Notes: a model not told the origin generated them from the letters alone. DNA of 64,000 bases from UBA11612 sp965228575 (GCA_965228575.1 CBDDHW010000001.1:243754-307753); one strand, 5' to 3'. Shown: positions 8,676 through 18,252, counted from the stretch's first letter. Numbers and translations: made by a program.

Positions 8676-9922
8676 CTGCCATAAAGTAAGTCTTGAGTAG
8701 ACTCCGGCTTTTTATCCCGAGGTTGATCGGTCGGGCGTATAGACAATGCTAGAGCTAGCCACTTGTTCGCCGCCTCAGAATCCTCCCTCTCCCGTTTTTC
8801 AATATTCGCCATCAACCGTGCAGCCCGCGCACGGATGCCTGAGTCAACATCGTCGCTTGTTAATGTCGACAGCCTGTTTCTCGCCTGTCCCCAGAGTTCC
8901 GCGTTCAACGACGCTTCGGCGACACCAAGCCGAGATTCCGCATGGTCCGGTGCAAGCTTCGCTAAATTTTCAACTCGTTTTGCCCAGTCCAACGTTGATT
9001 CTCCAGGCACGAGCACCTTGTAAGCTGACAACAATTCACCGCTAGGCTTTGATTGCCATGCTTTTTCCACAACGTTGAAGGCTTTACGTCCTTTGCCTTG
9101 GGCAGCCATGGCTCTGGCATATGCGGATACCGCCTCGTCGCTCCGCTCAAGCAGATCCATCGCCTTTTTCGCCGTTGCCGCCGCCCCCGCGCCATCTCCG
9201 TTTTTGAGTGCGCGCTGGGCTTCTCGTACCAATAATTTGGATTTCAAACGTTTGAATGCATCCGGCTCAAAAACTGATTTTCCGAGCTTCGTCTCCAATA
9301 CTGAGAGTGCATCCATCCAACGTCCCGCTGATATCTGTACATCGAGAACCATATTAAGGGCCCAGGGTGGCGCGTCTTTGCGTGCCAAAGCTTTTTGTGC
9401 GTGGCGCAATGCACCAACCACGTCTCCCTCGCTTAAGGCTTTGTTCGCGAGTGTGCGTAGCCCGGTTAGCTCGGTTTGCGGGCGGTTTAGCAGAGCCATC
9501 GCGGTGGCTTGCGCTTCCCGTGAATCACCACCGAGATTTGCAGCTTCCTTTCGTAAAACGAGCACGGCGGGATTGTTATCTAAAAGCTTTGACGCATCTT
9601 TTGCCAGGCGTTGGGCGAGTGAGCCTTGGCCTGCCTGAACGGCTGCAAAACCGTCACCAAGTGCAACAAGTCCACGTTTCATCCTTCGTTCTTTTTGCGC
9701 AGCAGCAAACGCGCGAACGGTTCCGCTAAATGCGGAAATGATTCGCAAAACCAGGAGTATCGCCAATACGGCAAACACCACAGCAGCCACCAATACGCCG
9801 ACAGTTGTATCGATACGCCATCCTCGCCAGACAAGATTTACCGACCCAGGTTCATTGGCCATCCAAACCGCACCCATGACGATCACTGCAAGTCCAAACA
9901 CAAATATGATTAGACGAATCAT
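8672..9922 (-). CDS. hemY: HemY-like TPR membrane protein
   Basis: The 416-residue protein has two N-terminal membrane segments (about residues 1-20 and 40-65) with the family pattern EPGSVNLVWRGWRIDTTVG between them, followed by helical TPR-like repeats. This is the HemY_N family found beside heme biosynthesis genes, not protoporphyrinogen oxidase. Its function is unproven, although it is thought to organise late heme steps at the membrane. It follows the HemD-Mic60 gene with only 4 bp between, so the two are co-transcribed and probably act together at the inner membrane. Confidence 0.88.
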   Translation of the reverse strand: MIRLIIFVFGLAVIVMGAVWMANEPGSVNLVWRGWRIDTTVGVLVAAVVFAVLAILLVLRIISAFSGTVRAFAAAQKERRMKRGLVALGDGFAAVQAGQGSLAQRLAKDASKLLDNNPAVLVLRKEAANLGGDSREAQATAMALLNRPQTELTGLRTLANKALSEGDVVGALRHAQKALARKDAPPWALNMVLDVQISAGRWMDALSVLETKLGKSVFEPDAFKRLKSKLLVREAQRALKNGDGAGAAATAKKAMDLLERSDEAVSAYARAMAAQGKGRKAFNVVEKAWQSKPSGELLSAYKVLVPGESTLDWAKRVENLAKLAPDHAESRLGVAEASLNAELWGQARNRLSTLTSDDVDSGIRARAARLMANIEKREREDSEAANKWLALALSIRPTDQPRDKKPESTQDLLYGS

Positions 9923-9926
9923 AGCC

Positions 9927-12900
9927 TTATTCGCTTTCGGCAGTCGTTGTCGCTGGCGTCACGGTTCTCTCTCCGAGCGCCATTAGTGCCAATACTTTGT
10001 TTGTAGTCGTAGCAATCTCTTGATCAGCAGCATCACGGGCGCGGGCATACGAAAGCCACGGACCTGCAGCCTCTGCTGCGGCACCTGAAAGCGCTTCCAG
10101 CTCTGCGATAACGCCAGAGAGATCCCCCGCGTCAAGGCGACTTTCCGCTCTTGCAAGAATAGCGGATGCACTGCTTCCAGCTACGCCACCACTCGCTCGG
10201 CGAATGGTGATTACGGACATTATACGATCGAGAGATTGACGTATCCATCCGCTGGCGCCCTCGGGAATCGCGGCTGCTCGCACTGTTTGTGCGGCGGTTA
10301 CTTCAAACTGGTCTTGCAAGTCGGACAACGATGGAATGCCACGTGTGGCATAAGATATAAACTCAGCATCGTTAAAGGCTAAATCTAAAACGCGCTCCGA
10401 TAATGCCTTTGTCGCCTCTAATTCTGACGAGAATGGCCGACCGGCCGCAAGGGCCTCGCGAAGCTGGGTTGTCGCCATGAGCAATGCGACTTCGGCCGTT
10501 TGCTCAGCAACCGCTCGGCGTGAGACGTCTTCCAAATTTGCGACTCTTTCCGACAAGGTTAAAACGCTTGCCGCATCAGCGCTCTTTCCTTCCAAAATAG
10601 TTATACGATCGTTCAGATCCTCAAGACGAGCGGCATTTCCGATTGCCGCCTCGAGTGTTGCGAGGCGAGCGCTTACGGCCGCTAGTTGGCGTGCTTGGCT
10701 GGAAATTGTGTCACTTAAAGATGTAACCGAGGAATCATCTATGCCTTCTCGTTGCTCGATTGAATCCAAGCGATCAGCAAACTCTTTTCTCAATGAAGCG
10801 AGTTGATCAGCACCGACTGCATCTGTTGCGTTTGGTTCACGAGACGCTGAAGACGTCTGTGTTGAGGAGGCTTCTGTTGTGGGAGAAGGTGCAGGTTCTG
10901 ATGGTTCCGAGACAGTACTCGCCTCAGGTGGGCCAGCCGATCGCAACAATTGGTTAGCTTGTGGAACCCACCAAGAGGCGGTTGCAAAAATTCCGGTTGC
11001 GACGACAACAAGTACAATGAAGAGAGTCACTATGCGGGCAGCTCCACCACTATTTTCTGATTGAGCCGACGGTCGGTGTTCTGCGTCACTTGTCTGCTTC
11101 TCCGCAGAAGAGTCCGCGAGATCAAAATTTTTATACAGTTGCCGCTGGGCCTGTTGATCTGCAGCATCCTCGGCTCGAAGGCGTTCCGCTCGTCCGCCGC
11201 TGCGCTTTGATTTTGGTACAGGCGTGGGTGAAGGGCTTTCTGAAGTACCAGAATCTTTTTCGCCGGCACTTTCATGCAAGTCTTGAGATTTATCCTGTGG
11301 CACGTTTTGTGTTTCCTTCGGCGATTGCCGTTCGCTCTGATCCATAGTTTGTATTGGAGATTGCTGTGTTGTTGTAGTCTTATGACGGTGGCCTGATGGC
11401 GTGTTTGGCGCGTTAGAATCTTTAATGTTTGAATCCGGCCCGACCTGGGATTCGCGCTCCCCCTGAAATCGAGAGAACATTGGAGTTGAACGCTCGGGTG
11501 ATCGTGTGCCCCCGAACCATGACTTGATTTTGGTCGTTATCCCGCCACGAGTCGATTGCGCTCTGGCGGTTGGTTTTTGGTCCTCGACTGAAGACTCTGC
11601 CTTCGGTTCAGCGACAGAAGCTGTATTGGCGGCAAAAGATTCTTTGCCGGTCGAGGAAACAACGCCCACATCTTCAATTTCAGTATTTTTCCCTGGTTTT
11701 GAAATCTCAGAGCCAGATTGGTCATGTTCCAAGCCGTCCTGCAAAATAGTCTTACGCTGCGTTTCGTTAATTGCGGCCTTTTCTTTTCGATGTTTTTGTT
11801 CTGCATCTAGCTTTTGTTGGTCGCGCAATTTTTTCTCAGTTTCGAAGCGTTCCTGTTCCTCCCTTTTTGCTTCCTCTTGCTTTTTTTGCAATTCTTCCTG
11901 GCGGAATCGCTCAGCGGCCTCTATTTGCAAGCGTTTTTGCTTCGCGTCTTCCGCTTCGCGCTGTCTTTGAGTCCCTAGCTCTTGTTTTTTTCGGGCCTCT
12001 TCTTCCTTCTTTTTACGCTCTTGTTCTACTTCTTGCTGCTTTCGCATCTCTTTTTCTATTCGCGCCCGCTCGAGAGTTTTTGCCTGTTCCTTTTTTCGAC
12101 TCGCTGCGTCTTCCGCTTTACGTTTTTCTATTTCCCTCTCGTGCTCAATTTTTTCGCGCGCAGCGGTTTCTTTGGCAACCCGTTTGCGTTCTTCTTTCTC
12201 TTCGGCGCGGCGAACCTTTTCAGCTTTCGCGAGGGCTAAGCGCTCCGCCTTGGCTTCTTGGCGTGCGCGTTTCTCCTGTTCGGCTTTCTCCTTCGCGATA
12301 CGCTTTTGTTCGGCCTTCTCTAAGCGCCTATTTTCTGCTTCTTCTTGTTTAAGGCGTTCATATTCTGCACGTTCTGCTGCAAGTCGAGCTCCTTCGATTT
12401 CCCGCGCCGTCGCTTCTTCGCGCTCCAAACGTTCTTTTTCCGCGGCTTCCTTCGCCTGACGTTCCTTCTTAACTCGCTCGCGGGCAGCGGCTTCTTGAGC
12501 CTCCTGTTCACGTTGAAGTCTTTCCTCTTCGACTTTATCTATGAGTTTCTTATCCAGAGAGGCAAAAACTGACTCAAGATCTCCGGAGTCTGGAACCACA
12601 ACGGCCTTGAACTTGAGGGCGCGGAGAGGCGCCGCAACCACTGGGTTGGCCGCAACAACTTTTAACTTTTTCGCTTCATCGTTCAGCTGGTTTAATTGAA
12701 TTAGCGCTACAAACGCGCGTGCTTCATGCGCTGACAAAAACAACGCCGCATCGACGCCAGTCGTTAAAATTTTGGTGAGTTCTGGCGGTATTTGATCTAC
12801 ACGCTTAACGCTGTACAGCGGCACCGAACGAACCGCAAACCCCATGTTGCTCAATAGGGCAGATAACTGGACCGGCGCTGCGGTACTGCACGCATATATG

Positions 12901-13247
12901 AATGCACCATGATTGGGATTTGCGTTTTTCTCTATGAGTTTCGCGAGATCAGATGAATCGTCCTTCGCAGATTTCACGGACTTGAAACCCAAACGCTCGA
13001 GTTCTGAGCCTGTTGTTAGGCTGTCGGCGAAAACCGGGAATGTGCGTACGCCAATCGTATCGGCTAATGCGCGTGCGCCATCAGGACTTGTAACAATAAA
13101 ACCTTGGGCGCCTTCGAGTTTTATCAATGGCTTTTCGGTGCGTTCGACGGTAACCACCGGAATAGTTAGGCCGTGGTGCCCTCGTTTTTGCAGCGCACTA
13201 GCTATAACGGCTGCATTTTGGGTGGCTTGTGGAATAAGGACCCGCAT
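9927..13247 (-). CDS. Uroporphyrinogen-III synthase-like domain fused to Mic60/mitofilin via a long charged coiled coil
   Basis: One uninterrupted 1106-residue frame. Residues 1 to about 235 look like HemD: RVLIPQATQNAAVIASALQ, FIVTSPDGARAL, FLSAHEARAFVALI and VVVPDSGDLESVFASL match its repeated half-domains. Residues about 236-500 are a nearly pure E/K/R/A/Q segment predicted to form a long charged helix or coiled coil. Residues about 505-735 are polar low complexity. A single membrane span lies near 738-760 (VTLFIVLVVVATGIFATASWW). Residues about 815-1095 resemble Mic60, the cristae-organising protein whose alphaproteobacterial homologues sit in hem operons. Normally hemD and mic60 are separate genes. 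hemC, commonly upstream, is absent. Internal ATGs around residues 590 and 634 could give a separate Mic60. Confidence 0.8.
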   Translation of the reverse strand: MRVLIPQATQNAAVIASALQKRGHHGLTIPVVTVERTEKPLIKLEGAQGFIVTSPDGARALADTIGVRTFPVFADSLTTGSELERLGFKSVKSAKDDSSDLAKLIEKNANPNHGAFIYACSTAAPVQLSALLSNMGFAVRSVPLYSVKRVDQIPPELTKILTTGVDAALFLSAHEARAFVALIQLNQLNDEAKKLKVVAANPVVAAPLRALKFKAVVVPDSGDLESVFASLDKKLIDKVEEERLQREQEAQEAAARERVKKERQAKEAAEKERLEREEATAREIEGARLAAERAEYERLKQEEAENRRLEKAEQKRIAKEKAEQEKRARQEAKAERLALAKAEKVRRAEEKEERKRVAKETAAREKIEHEREIEKRKAEDAASRKKEQAKTLERARIEKEMRKQQEVEQERKKKEEEARKKQELGTQRQREAEDAKQKRLQIEAAERFRQEELQKKQEEAKREEQERFETEKKLRDQQKLDAEQKHRKEKAAINETQRKTILQDGLEHDQSGSEISKPGKNTEIEDVGVVSSTGKESFAANTASVAEPKAESSVEDQKPTARAQSTRGGITTKIKSWFGGTRSPERSTPMFSRFQGERESQVGPDSNIKDSNAPNTPSGHRHKTTTTQQSPIQTMDQSERQSPKETQNVPQDKSQDLHESAGEKDSGTSESPSPTPVPKSKRSGGRAERLRAEDAADQQAQRQLYKNFDLADSSAEKQTSDAEHRPSAQSENSGGAARIVTLFIVLVVVATGIFATASWWVPQANQLLRSAGPPEASTVSEPSEPAPSPTTEASSTQTSSASREPNATDAVGADQLASLRKEFADRLDSIEQREGIDDSSVTSLSDTISSQARQLAAVSARLATLEAAIGNAARLEDLNDRITILEGKSADAASVLTLSERVANLEDVSRRAVAEQTAEVALLMATTQLREALAAGRPFSSELEATKALSERVLDLAFNDAEFISYATRGIPSLSDLQDQFEVTAAQTVRAAAIPEGASGWIRQSLDRIMSVITIRRASGGVAGSSASAILARAESRLDAGDLSGVIAELEALSGAAAEAAGPWLSYARARDAADQEIATTTNKVLALMALGERTVTPATTTAESE

Positions 13248-13351
13248 TGGCTTCCCTGGTAACCTCTAGGTAAGTGTTGTAGAGCCTGCGTGAATAGGTG
13301 AAAAGCCGTTTTCCAGCCTTTTTCCTTTATACGAATCACGGCAAAACGCGG

Positions 13352-14410
13352 ATGATAGTTTTAGGGATAGAAACCAGTTGTGATGAGACAGCCGCTGCAG
13401 TTGTGACGGGCTCGGGCGAAATCTTGTCTCACGTTGTTCTTAGCCAGATCGAACAGCATACACCCTACGGAGGGGTTGTGCCTGAAATAGCCGCGCGCTC
13501 GCATCTGGCTCATATCGACCGACTCGTCGCCCAAGTTATGCAAGAGTCCGGCATAAAATACGGAGATCTTTCAGGTGTTGCGGCAACAGCAGGACCTGGT
13601 TTGATTGGAGGAATCTTGGTTGGCGTGATGACCGCGAAAGCAATTGCTGCCGTACACAAGAAGCCATTTCTTGCGATCAACCATCTTGAAGGGCACGCTC
13701 TCACCGCTCGGTTTACAAATAATGTTTCATTCCCCTACCTCCTGCTGTTGGTCTCCGGAGGGCATTGCCAGTTATTGGCCGTAAAGAACGTTGGCGACTA
13801 CGAGCGGCTTGGAACAACTGTGGATGACGCCGCTGGTGAAGCTTTTGACAAAGTCGCTAAGATGTTGGGTTTGGGATATCCGGGAGGTCCGGCGATTGAA
13901 CGAGCGGCCCGCAAAGGAGACGCCAATCGTTACGTTTTTCCACGTCCGATGAAAGGTCGGCCTGGATGTGACTTCTCCTTCTCAGGGTTAAAGACAGCCG
14001 TACGTCAGACAGCAGAGACCATTCGATCAGCCGAGTTTGATGAGGCAGCTGCCGCTAACCTCGCCGCGTCATTCCAAGAAGCTCTTGTCGAGTCCTTGGT
14101 TGATCGCACGGCGCGCGCTATCGAGCTTTTTCGGAAAAGGTATCCGAATGGAAAGTCTTTGGTTGTGTCTGGTGGCGTTGCTGCAAATACAACTCTACGA
14201 AATATGTTGAAAGACTGTTGCGCTCGCGAAGGGTTGTCTTTTGAGGCGCCCCCAATTTCGTTGTGCACCGATAATGCAGCAATGATTGGATGGGCAGGAG
14301 TAGAGCGACTAAAATTGGGTTTTGTCGATAATCTTAGTTTTAAACCGCGGCCGCGCTGGCCGCTTGATTCGGATGCCCTGCCCGTCCACGGCGCAGGAAT
14401 TAAGGCTTAG
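13352..14410 (+). CDS. tsaD: tRNA N6-adenosine threonylcarbamoyltransferase TsaD
   Basis: TsaD transfers the threonylcarbamoyl group to A37 of ANN-decoding tRNAs. The chosen ATG gives MIVLGIETSCDETAAAVV, the exact family N-terminus; an in-frame GTG at 13298 would add 18 atypical residues. The metal-binding motif HLEGHALTAR, the LVSGGHCQLL loop and VSGGVAANTTLR are all present. The gene is divergent from the HemD-Mic60 gene and ends overlapping the convergent epimerase by 4 bp. In relatives gpsA usually follows directly; here it is displaced by the epimerase. Confidence 0.96.
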   Translation: MIVLGIETSCDETAAAVVTGSGEILSHVVLSQIEQHTPYGGVVPEIAARSHLAHIDRLVAQVMQESGIKYGDLSGVAATAGPGLIGGILVGVMTAKAIAAVHKKPFLAINHLEGHALTARFTNNVSFPYLLLLVSGGHCQLLAVKNVGDYERLGTTVDDAAGEAFDKVAKMLGLGYPGGPAIERAARKGDANRYVFPRPMKGRPGCDFSFSGLKTAVRQTAETIRSAEFDEAAAANLAASFQEALVESLVDRTARAIELFRKRYPNGKSLVVSGGVAANTTLRNMLKDCCAREGLSFEAPPISLCTDNAAMIGWAGVERLKLGFVDNLSFKPRPRWPLDSDALPVHGAGIKA

Positions 14411-15417
14411 ATGTTGTAATAGTCTTTAAACCAAGCAACGGTTTTTCCAAGACCATCTATTAGAGAAGTCTTTGGTTCATATCCGATAGCTTGACGAAGC
14501 GCACTCACATCGCACCACGTTTTTTCCACGTCGCCTGGCTGCATCGGAAGAAAATTTAGTTTCGCTTTTTTTCCAATTTGGCCCTCCAACGCCGAAATGA
14601 AATCCATCAAGTCTATGGGCTCGCCTCGTCCAATATTAAAAATGCGAAATGGTGCAACGCCGCTTGAGTCCGGTGCGGGGTTTTCTGAGCTCCAAGTGTT
14701 GTCACGGGGCGGGATATGATCAGCCACACCAACAATGCCTTCAACGATGTCATCGACAAATGTAAAATCGCGTTTCATTTTTCCATCGTTATAAACATCA
14801 ATAGAGTCATTTGCGAAAATCTTGGCGGTAAATTTTTGTGGAGCCATATCTGGGCGCCCCCACGGTCCGTATACCGTAAAGAAGCGAAGGCCCGTTGTCG
14901 GGATATTGAACAAGTGTGCGTAGGAGTGGGCGAGCGCTTCATTGGCGCGTTTAGTTGCGGCGTACAAGCTTAGTTGGTGACTAGATGGATGATGTTCGGC
15001 AAAGGGCATTTTTGTATTTGCCCCGTATACCGAACTCGTAGATGCAAATATGAAGTGGGCAACTTTCAGTGCGCGCGCGGCTTCAATAACATTCATAAAG
15101 CCTACGAGGTTCGAGTTTGTGTACGCTTCGGGGTTCTCAAGCCCGTACCGTACACCCGCCTGGGCGGCAAGGTGGATAATATGAGTTGGCTCAGTTTCAT
15201 CACATAACTTAAAAACTGATCGGCGGTCAGCAAGGTCGATGCGCTTCCCCTCAAATCCGTCATAGTTTTCGAGCTGGACCCAACGAGCCTCTTTCAATTG
15301 CACGTCATAATACGAGTTAAAATTGTCCAGTCCGATGACTTGTTGGCCGCGGCCCAAGAGTCGGATCGCCACGTGATATCCAATAAAGCCTGCCGCCCCG
15401 GTGATAAGTACCGTCAT
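14407..15417 (-). CDS. NAD-dependent epimerase, probable UDP-glucuronate 4-epimerase
   Basis: This 336-residue extended short-chain dehydrogenase has the NAD loop GAAGFIGYHVA at residues 7-17, the LDNFNSYYDVQLKEARW stretch typical of UDP-glucuronate 4-epimerases, and the catalytic YAATKRANE (YxxxK). The family makes UDP-galacturonate for capsule or lipopolysaccharide. It is the only minus-strand gene between tsaD and gpsA and looks like an insertion into that conserved pair. It may serve the sugar genes nearby (manC) or the 27-33 kb island. Substrate is inferred from family resemblance. Confidence 0.87.
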   Translation of the reverse strand: MTVLITGAAGFIGYHVAIRLLGRGQQVIGLDNFNSYYDVQLKEARWVQLENYDGFEGKRIDLADRRSVFKLCDETEPTHIIHLAAQAGVRYGLENPEAYTNSNLVGFMNVIEAARALKVAHFIFASTSSVYGANTKMPFAEHHPSSHQLSLYAATKRANEALAHSYAHLFNIPTTGLRFFTVYGPWGRPDMAPQKFTAKIFANDSIDVYNDGKMKRDFTFVDDIVEGIVGVADHIPPRDNTWSSENPAPDSSGVAPFRIFNIGRGEPIDLMDFISALEGQIGKKAKLNFLPMQPGDVEKTWCDVSALRQAIGYEPKTSLIDGLGKTVAWFKDYYNI

Positions 15418-15524
15418 AATTAACGTCTTGGCCTATCTCATTCTTGTTTGCAATGTCCTTGATATGGACATTCTAGGAGGGTCTGGGCATAGACAAGAGG
15501 GCTTAATTTTTTCAATGTTAGGTT

Positions 15525-16526
15525 ATGGCAGGGATACAACGCATCGGTGTGATAGGCGCGGGAGCCTGGGGGACTGCGCTGGCAACGGTGGCCCGGCGCG
15601 CTGGTCGCGACGTCACGATTTGGGCTTTAGAACCCGAAGTCACGACTGAAATAAATAGAGAAAATTGTAACAGCGCGTATTTGCCGGATATCAAATTGGA
15701 CCCGGCAATTACTGCGACAGGAGATATCGGCCAAGCCGCTGCGGCCGATGCGGTATTGCTGGTGGTTCCCGCTCAATTTTTGCGTGCCAGCTGCAAGGAC
15801 CTCTCCCGATATATCGATGCAAAGACACCTGTCGTCATTTGCTCAAAAGGTATTGAGCGGGGAAGCTCGGCTCTGATGACAGAGGTCGTCGCGGATACGC
15901 TTCCGCAGGCTGAAATAATGGTCTTGTCGGGCCCTACCTTCGCCCGAGAAGTGGCATCGACACTTCCAACAGCGATCACGCTTGCAGCTTCCGATCAGGA
16001 GTTAGGTCGGCGGGTCGCGGAAGCTTTAGGGTCAACGACGTTTCGACCATATCTTTCTGACGATATTGTCGGCGCGGAAGTCGGTGGAGCGGTAAAAAAC
16101 GTTCTCGCCATTGGGTGTGGAATGGCGGACGGCAGAGGTTTAGGAGCTAATGCCAGAGCAGCGCTACTTGCGAGGGGGTTGGCTGAAATAGTGCGCCTGA
16201 CCACGGCACGTGGAGGTCGCGCTGAAACGTTGATGGGGCTATCAGGCCTTGGAGACCTTGTGCTCACAGCAACGTCGGCACAATCACGAAATTACTCTTT
16301 GGGAGTTGCGCTTGGTGAGGGCAAAACACTTGATGAGATTTTGGGATCGCGCCGCGCGGTCACCGAGGGCGTAGCCACGGCGGAAGCAGTGATGTCGCTC
16401 GCGGAAAAGCTGCGCGTCGACATGCCGATTTGTTGGGCTATCGATCAAGTGCTTAACCATGGCGTAAGCATTGATGATATGCTGCAAGACTTGCTCGACC
16501 GGCCAATTAGAGATGAGGCGGACTAA
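15525..16526 (+). CDS. gpsA: NAD(P)H-dependent glycerol-3-phosphate dehydrogenase
   Basis: GpsA reduces dihydroxyacetone phosphate to sn-glycerol-3-phosphate for phospholipid synthesis. The 333-residue product starts with the dinucleotide motif IGVIGAGAWGTALA, and carries the VLSGPTFAREVA and KNVLAIGCGMADG segments with the catalytic Lys. Length is normal. It precedes manC by 79 bp on the same strand. Confidence 0.95.
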   Translation: MAGIQRIGVIGAGAWGTALATVARRAGRDVTIWALEPEVTTEINRENCNSAYLPDIKLDPAITATGDIGQAAAADAVLLVVPAQFLRASCKDLSRYIDAKTPVVICSKGIERGSSALMTEVVADTLPQAEIMVLSGPTFAREVASTLPTAITLAASDQELGRRVAEALGSTTFRPYLSDDIVGAEVGGAVKNVLAIGCGMADGRGLGANARAALLARGLAEIVRLTTARGGRAETLMGLSGLGDLVLTATSAQSRNYSLGVALGEGKTLDEILGSRRAVTEGVATAEAVMSLAEKLRVDMPICWAIDQVLNHGVSIDDMLQDLLDRPIRDEAD

Positions 16527-16605
16527 TTCGTGTTTCAGGATATGATGCCAGCTCTCAACGAAAACAAATCTGAGCGATTTATCGATGTCTTAAAAAGGTT
16601 CAATC

Positions 16606-18252
16606 GTGAATAAGGGTGTACGCCTTTATCCGGTAATTCTCTCGGGTGGTAGTGGTTCGCGGCTGTGGCCACTTTCACGCGAAGAGTTGCCGAAACAACT
16701 TCAGCCGTTGATCTCGGACCGAAGTCTGCTGCAAGAGACCGCTTTACGGTTAAGCGCAATGCCGCGCGGCTCGAAGTTCTCCGTTCAAGCGCCAATCATA
16801 GTATGCAATGAATCGCATAGGTTTATTGTCGCCGAACAGCTGCGTGCGGTGAACGTCGAACCTAAAGCAATAATTATAGAGCCGGAGGGCCGAAATACTG
16901 CACCTGCAGCATGCGTGGCAGGGTTATTACTGGAAAATGAACCTGATGCGCTCATGTTTATTATGCCGTCTGACCATTTGGTACGTAAACCAGAAGCATT
17001 TCGTATTGCCTCGGCGTCTGCAGTTCCAGCTGCTTCCCAAAATTATATGGTGACATTCGGCATTCGGCCTACGACCCCATCAACTGCGTATGGGTATATC
17101 AAGCGAGGCCGTGCGCTTCCAGAAGCAAGTGATTTATTTTCTGTTGATCGATTTGTTGAGAAACCCAACGCGTCGACTGCCGAAAAATTTTTACAAGGCG
17201 GAAGATATTATTGGAATGGCGGCATCTTTATGTGCCCCGTTGGCCTCTATCTTTCCGAATTGGATCGGAATGAACCTGAAATTGTCCCCGGCTGCCGGTC
17301 AGCACTAAAAAAGGGTGCAAACGATTTATTTTTCTTTCGCCTTGATGAAGAGATGTTCCGTAAGGTTCCGGCTCAATCAATAGACTATGGAATTATGGAA
17401 CGCACGGACCGCGCTGCCGTCGTCCCAGTTGATATGGGCTGGTCGGATGTCGGGTCGTGGGGAGCCTTGCATGCGGAAATTGAGACAGACGACTCCGGCA
17501 ATACTTTCATAGGTGATGTCGTTGCCGTAGACGCAGTCGACACTTACGTTCGCAGCGAAAAGCAATTGACCGCAGTCGTTGGCTTAAAGAATACCGTCGT
17601 AGTGGTAACACCCGACGCTGTATTGGTTGCAGACAAAGCGCGCGATCAAGATGTCAAAAAGATTGTTGAAAAACTCAAGACAAAAAATCGAACAGAAGCA
17701 ACTGCTCAAGCCCGGACTTATCGGCCGTGGGGTTGGTTTGAAACTATAGATGAAGGGCCCAGATTTAAGGTTAAGCGCATTTGCGTGAAACCTGGAGCAC
17801 AACTGTCCCTACAAAAACATTGGCATCGCAGCGAGCATTGGGTCGTTGTTACCGGCACCGCTGTTGTGACAAACGGAGGCGATGACTTTGTTCTGAGAGA
17901 GAACGAATCCACTTTTATTTCAGCGGGAACAATTCACCGCCTCGCAAATCCCGGGCAGGTCGATTTACACATGATTGAAGTTCAATCCGGTGAATATGTT
18001 GGCGAGGACGACATTGTGCGTATTGCTGATGATTACGGCCGAAGTGGCGCTGTTAAAAAGAAGAAGCGAGCAAAATCCAAGAAAAGAATTAAAGTTAAGT
18101 CCAAACCGAAGACGGTAGCATCTGAAAGCTCGAAATCTAAAATCCAGTCAAAATCCGCTTCTCGTCGATCTGCGCGCGGCATCTCTGTTCGCTCCTCAGC
18201 GAAAACGAGAAGAAAAAATTCCCCAAAGGTGACGCCGCGCAGGCGCCGATAG
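16606..18252 (+). CDS. manC: Mannose-1-phosphate guanylyltransferase/mannose-6-phosphate isomerase with a basic C-terminal tail
   Basis: The bifunctional enzyme makes GDP-mannose. Residues 1 to about 350 hold the pyrophosphorylase domain with GGSGSRLWPLSREELPKQ and FVEKPN; residues about 365-480 hold the cupin isomerase domain (PWGWFETIDEGPRFKVKRI, LQKHWHRSEHWVVV). Ordinary ManC proteins end at about the EDDIVRIADDYGR segment. This one goes on for about 65 residues (484-548) rich in Lys, Arg and Ser, like a histone H1 or ribosomal-protein tail, and ends in four Arg. The GTG start at 16606 has an AAGG upstream. YciI follows after 19 bp. The role of the tail is unknown. Confidence 0.92.
   Translation: MNKGVRLYPVILSGGSGSRLWPLSREELPKQLQPLISDRSLLQETALRLSAMPRGSKFSVQAPIIVCNESHRFIVAEQLRAVNVEPKAIIIEPEGRNTAPAACVAGLLLENEPDALMFIMPSDHLVRKPEAFRIASASAVPAASQNYMVTFGIRPTTPSTAYGYIKRGRALPEASDLFSVDRFVEKPNASTAEKFLQGGRYYWNGGIFMCPVGLYLSELDRNEPEIVPGCRSALKKGANDLFFFRLDEEMFRKVPAQSIDYGIMERTDRAAVVPVDMGWSDVGSWGALHAEIETDDSGNTFIGDVVAVDAVDTYVRSEKQLTAVVGLKNTVVVVTPDAVLVADKARDQDVKKIVEKLKTKNRTEATAQARTYRPWGWFETIDEGPRFKVKRICVKPGAQLSLQKHWHRSEHWVVVTGTAVVTNGGDDFVLRENESTFISAGTIHRLANPGQVDLHMIEVQSGEYVGEDDIVRIADDYGRSGAVKKKKRAKSKKRIKVKSKPKTVASESSKSKIQSKSASRRSARGISVRSSAKTRRKNSPKVTPRRRR

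Noticed and set aside
11506..12572. Plus-strand frames rich in Phe, Ser and Leu opposite the coiled coil
   Set aside because: They are reverse-strand shadows of the E/K/R-rich repeat of the HemD-Mic60 gene.
9927..13247. Fusion produced by a frameshift between hemD and mic60
   Set aside because: The frame is continuous for 3.3 kb with consistent composition through the linker; no stop or sudden change marks a join.
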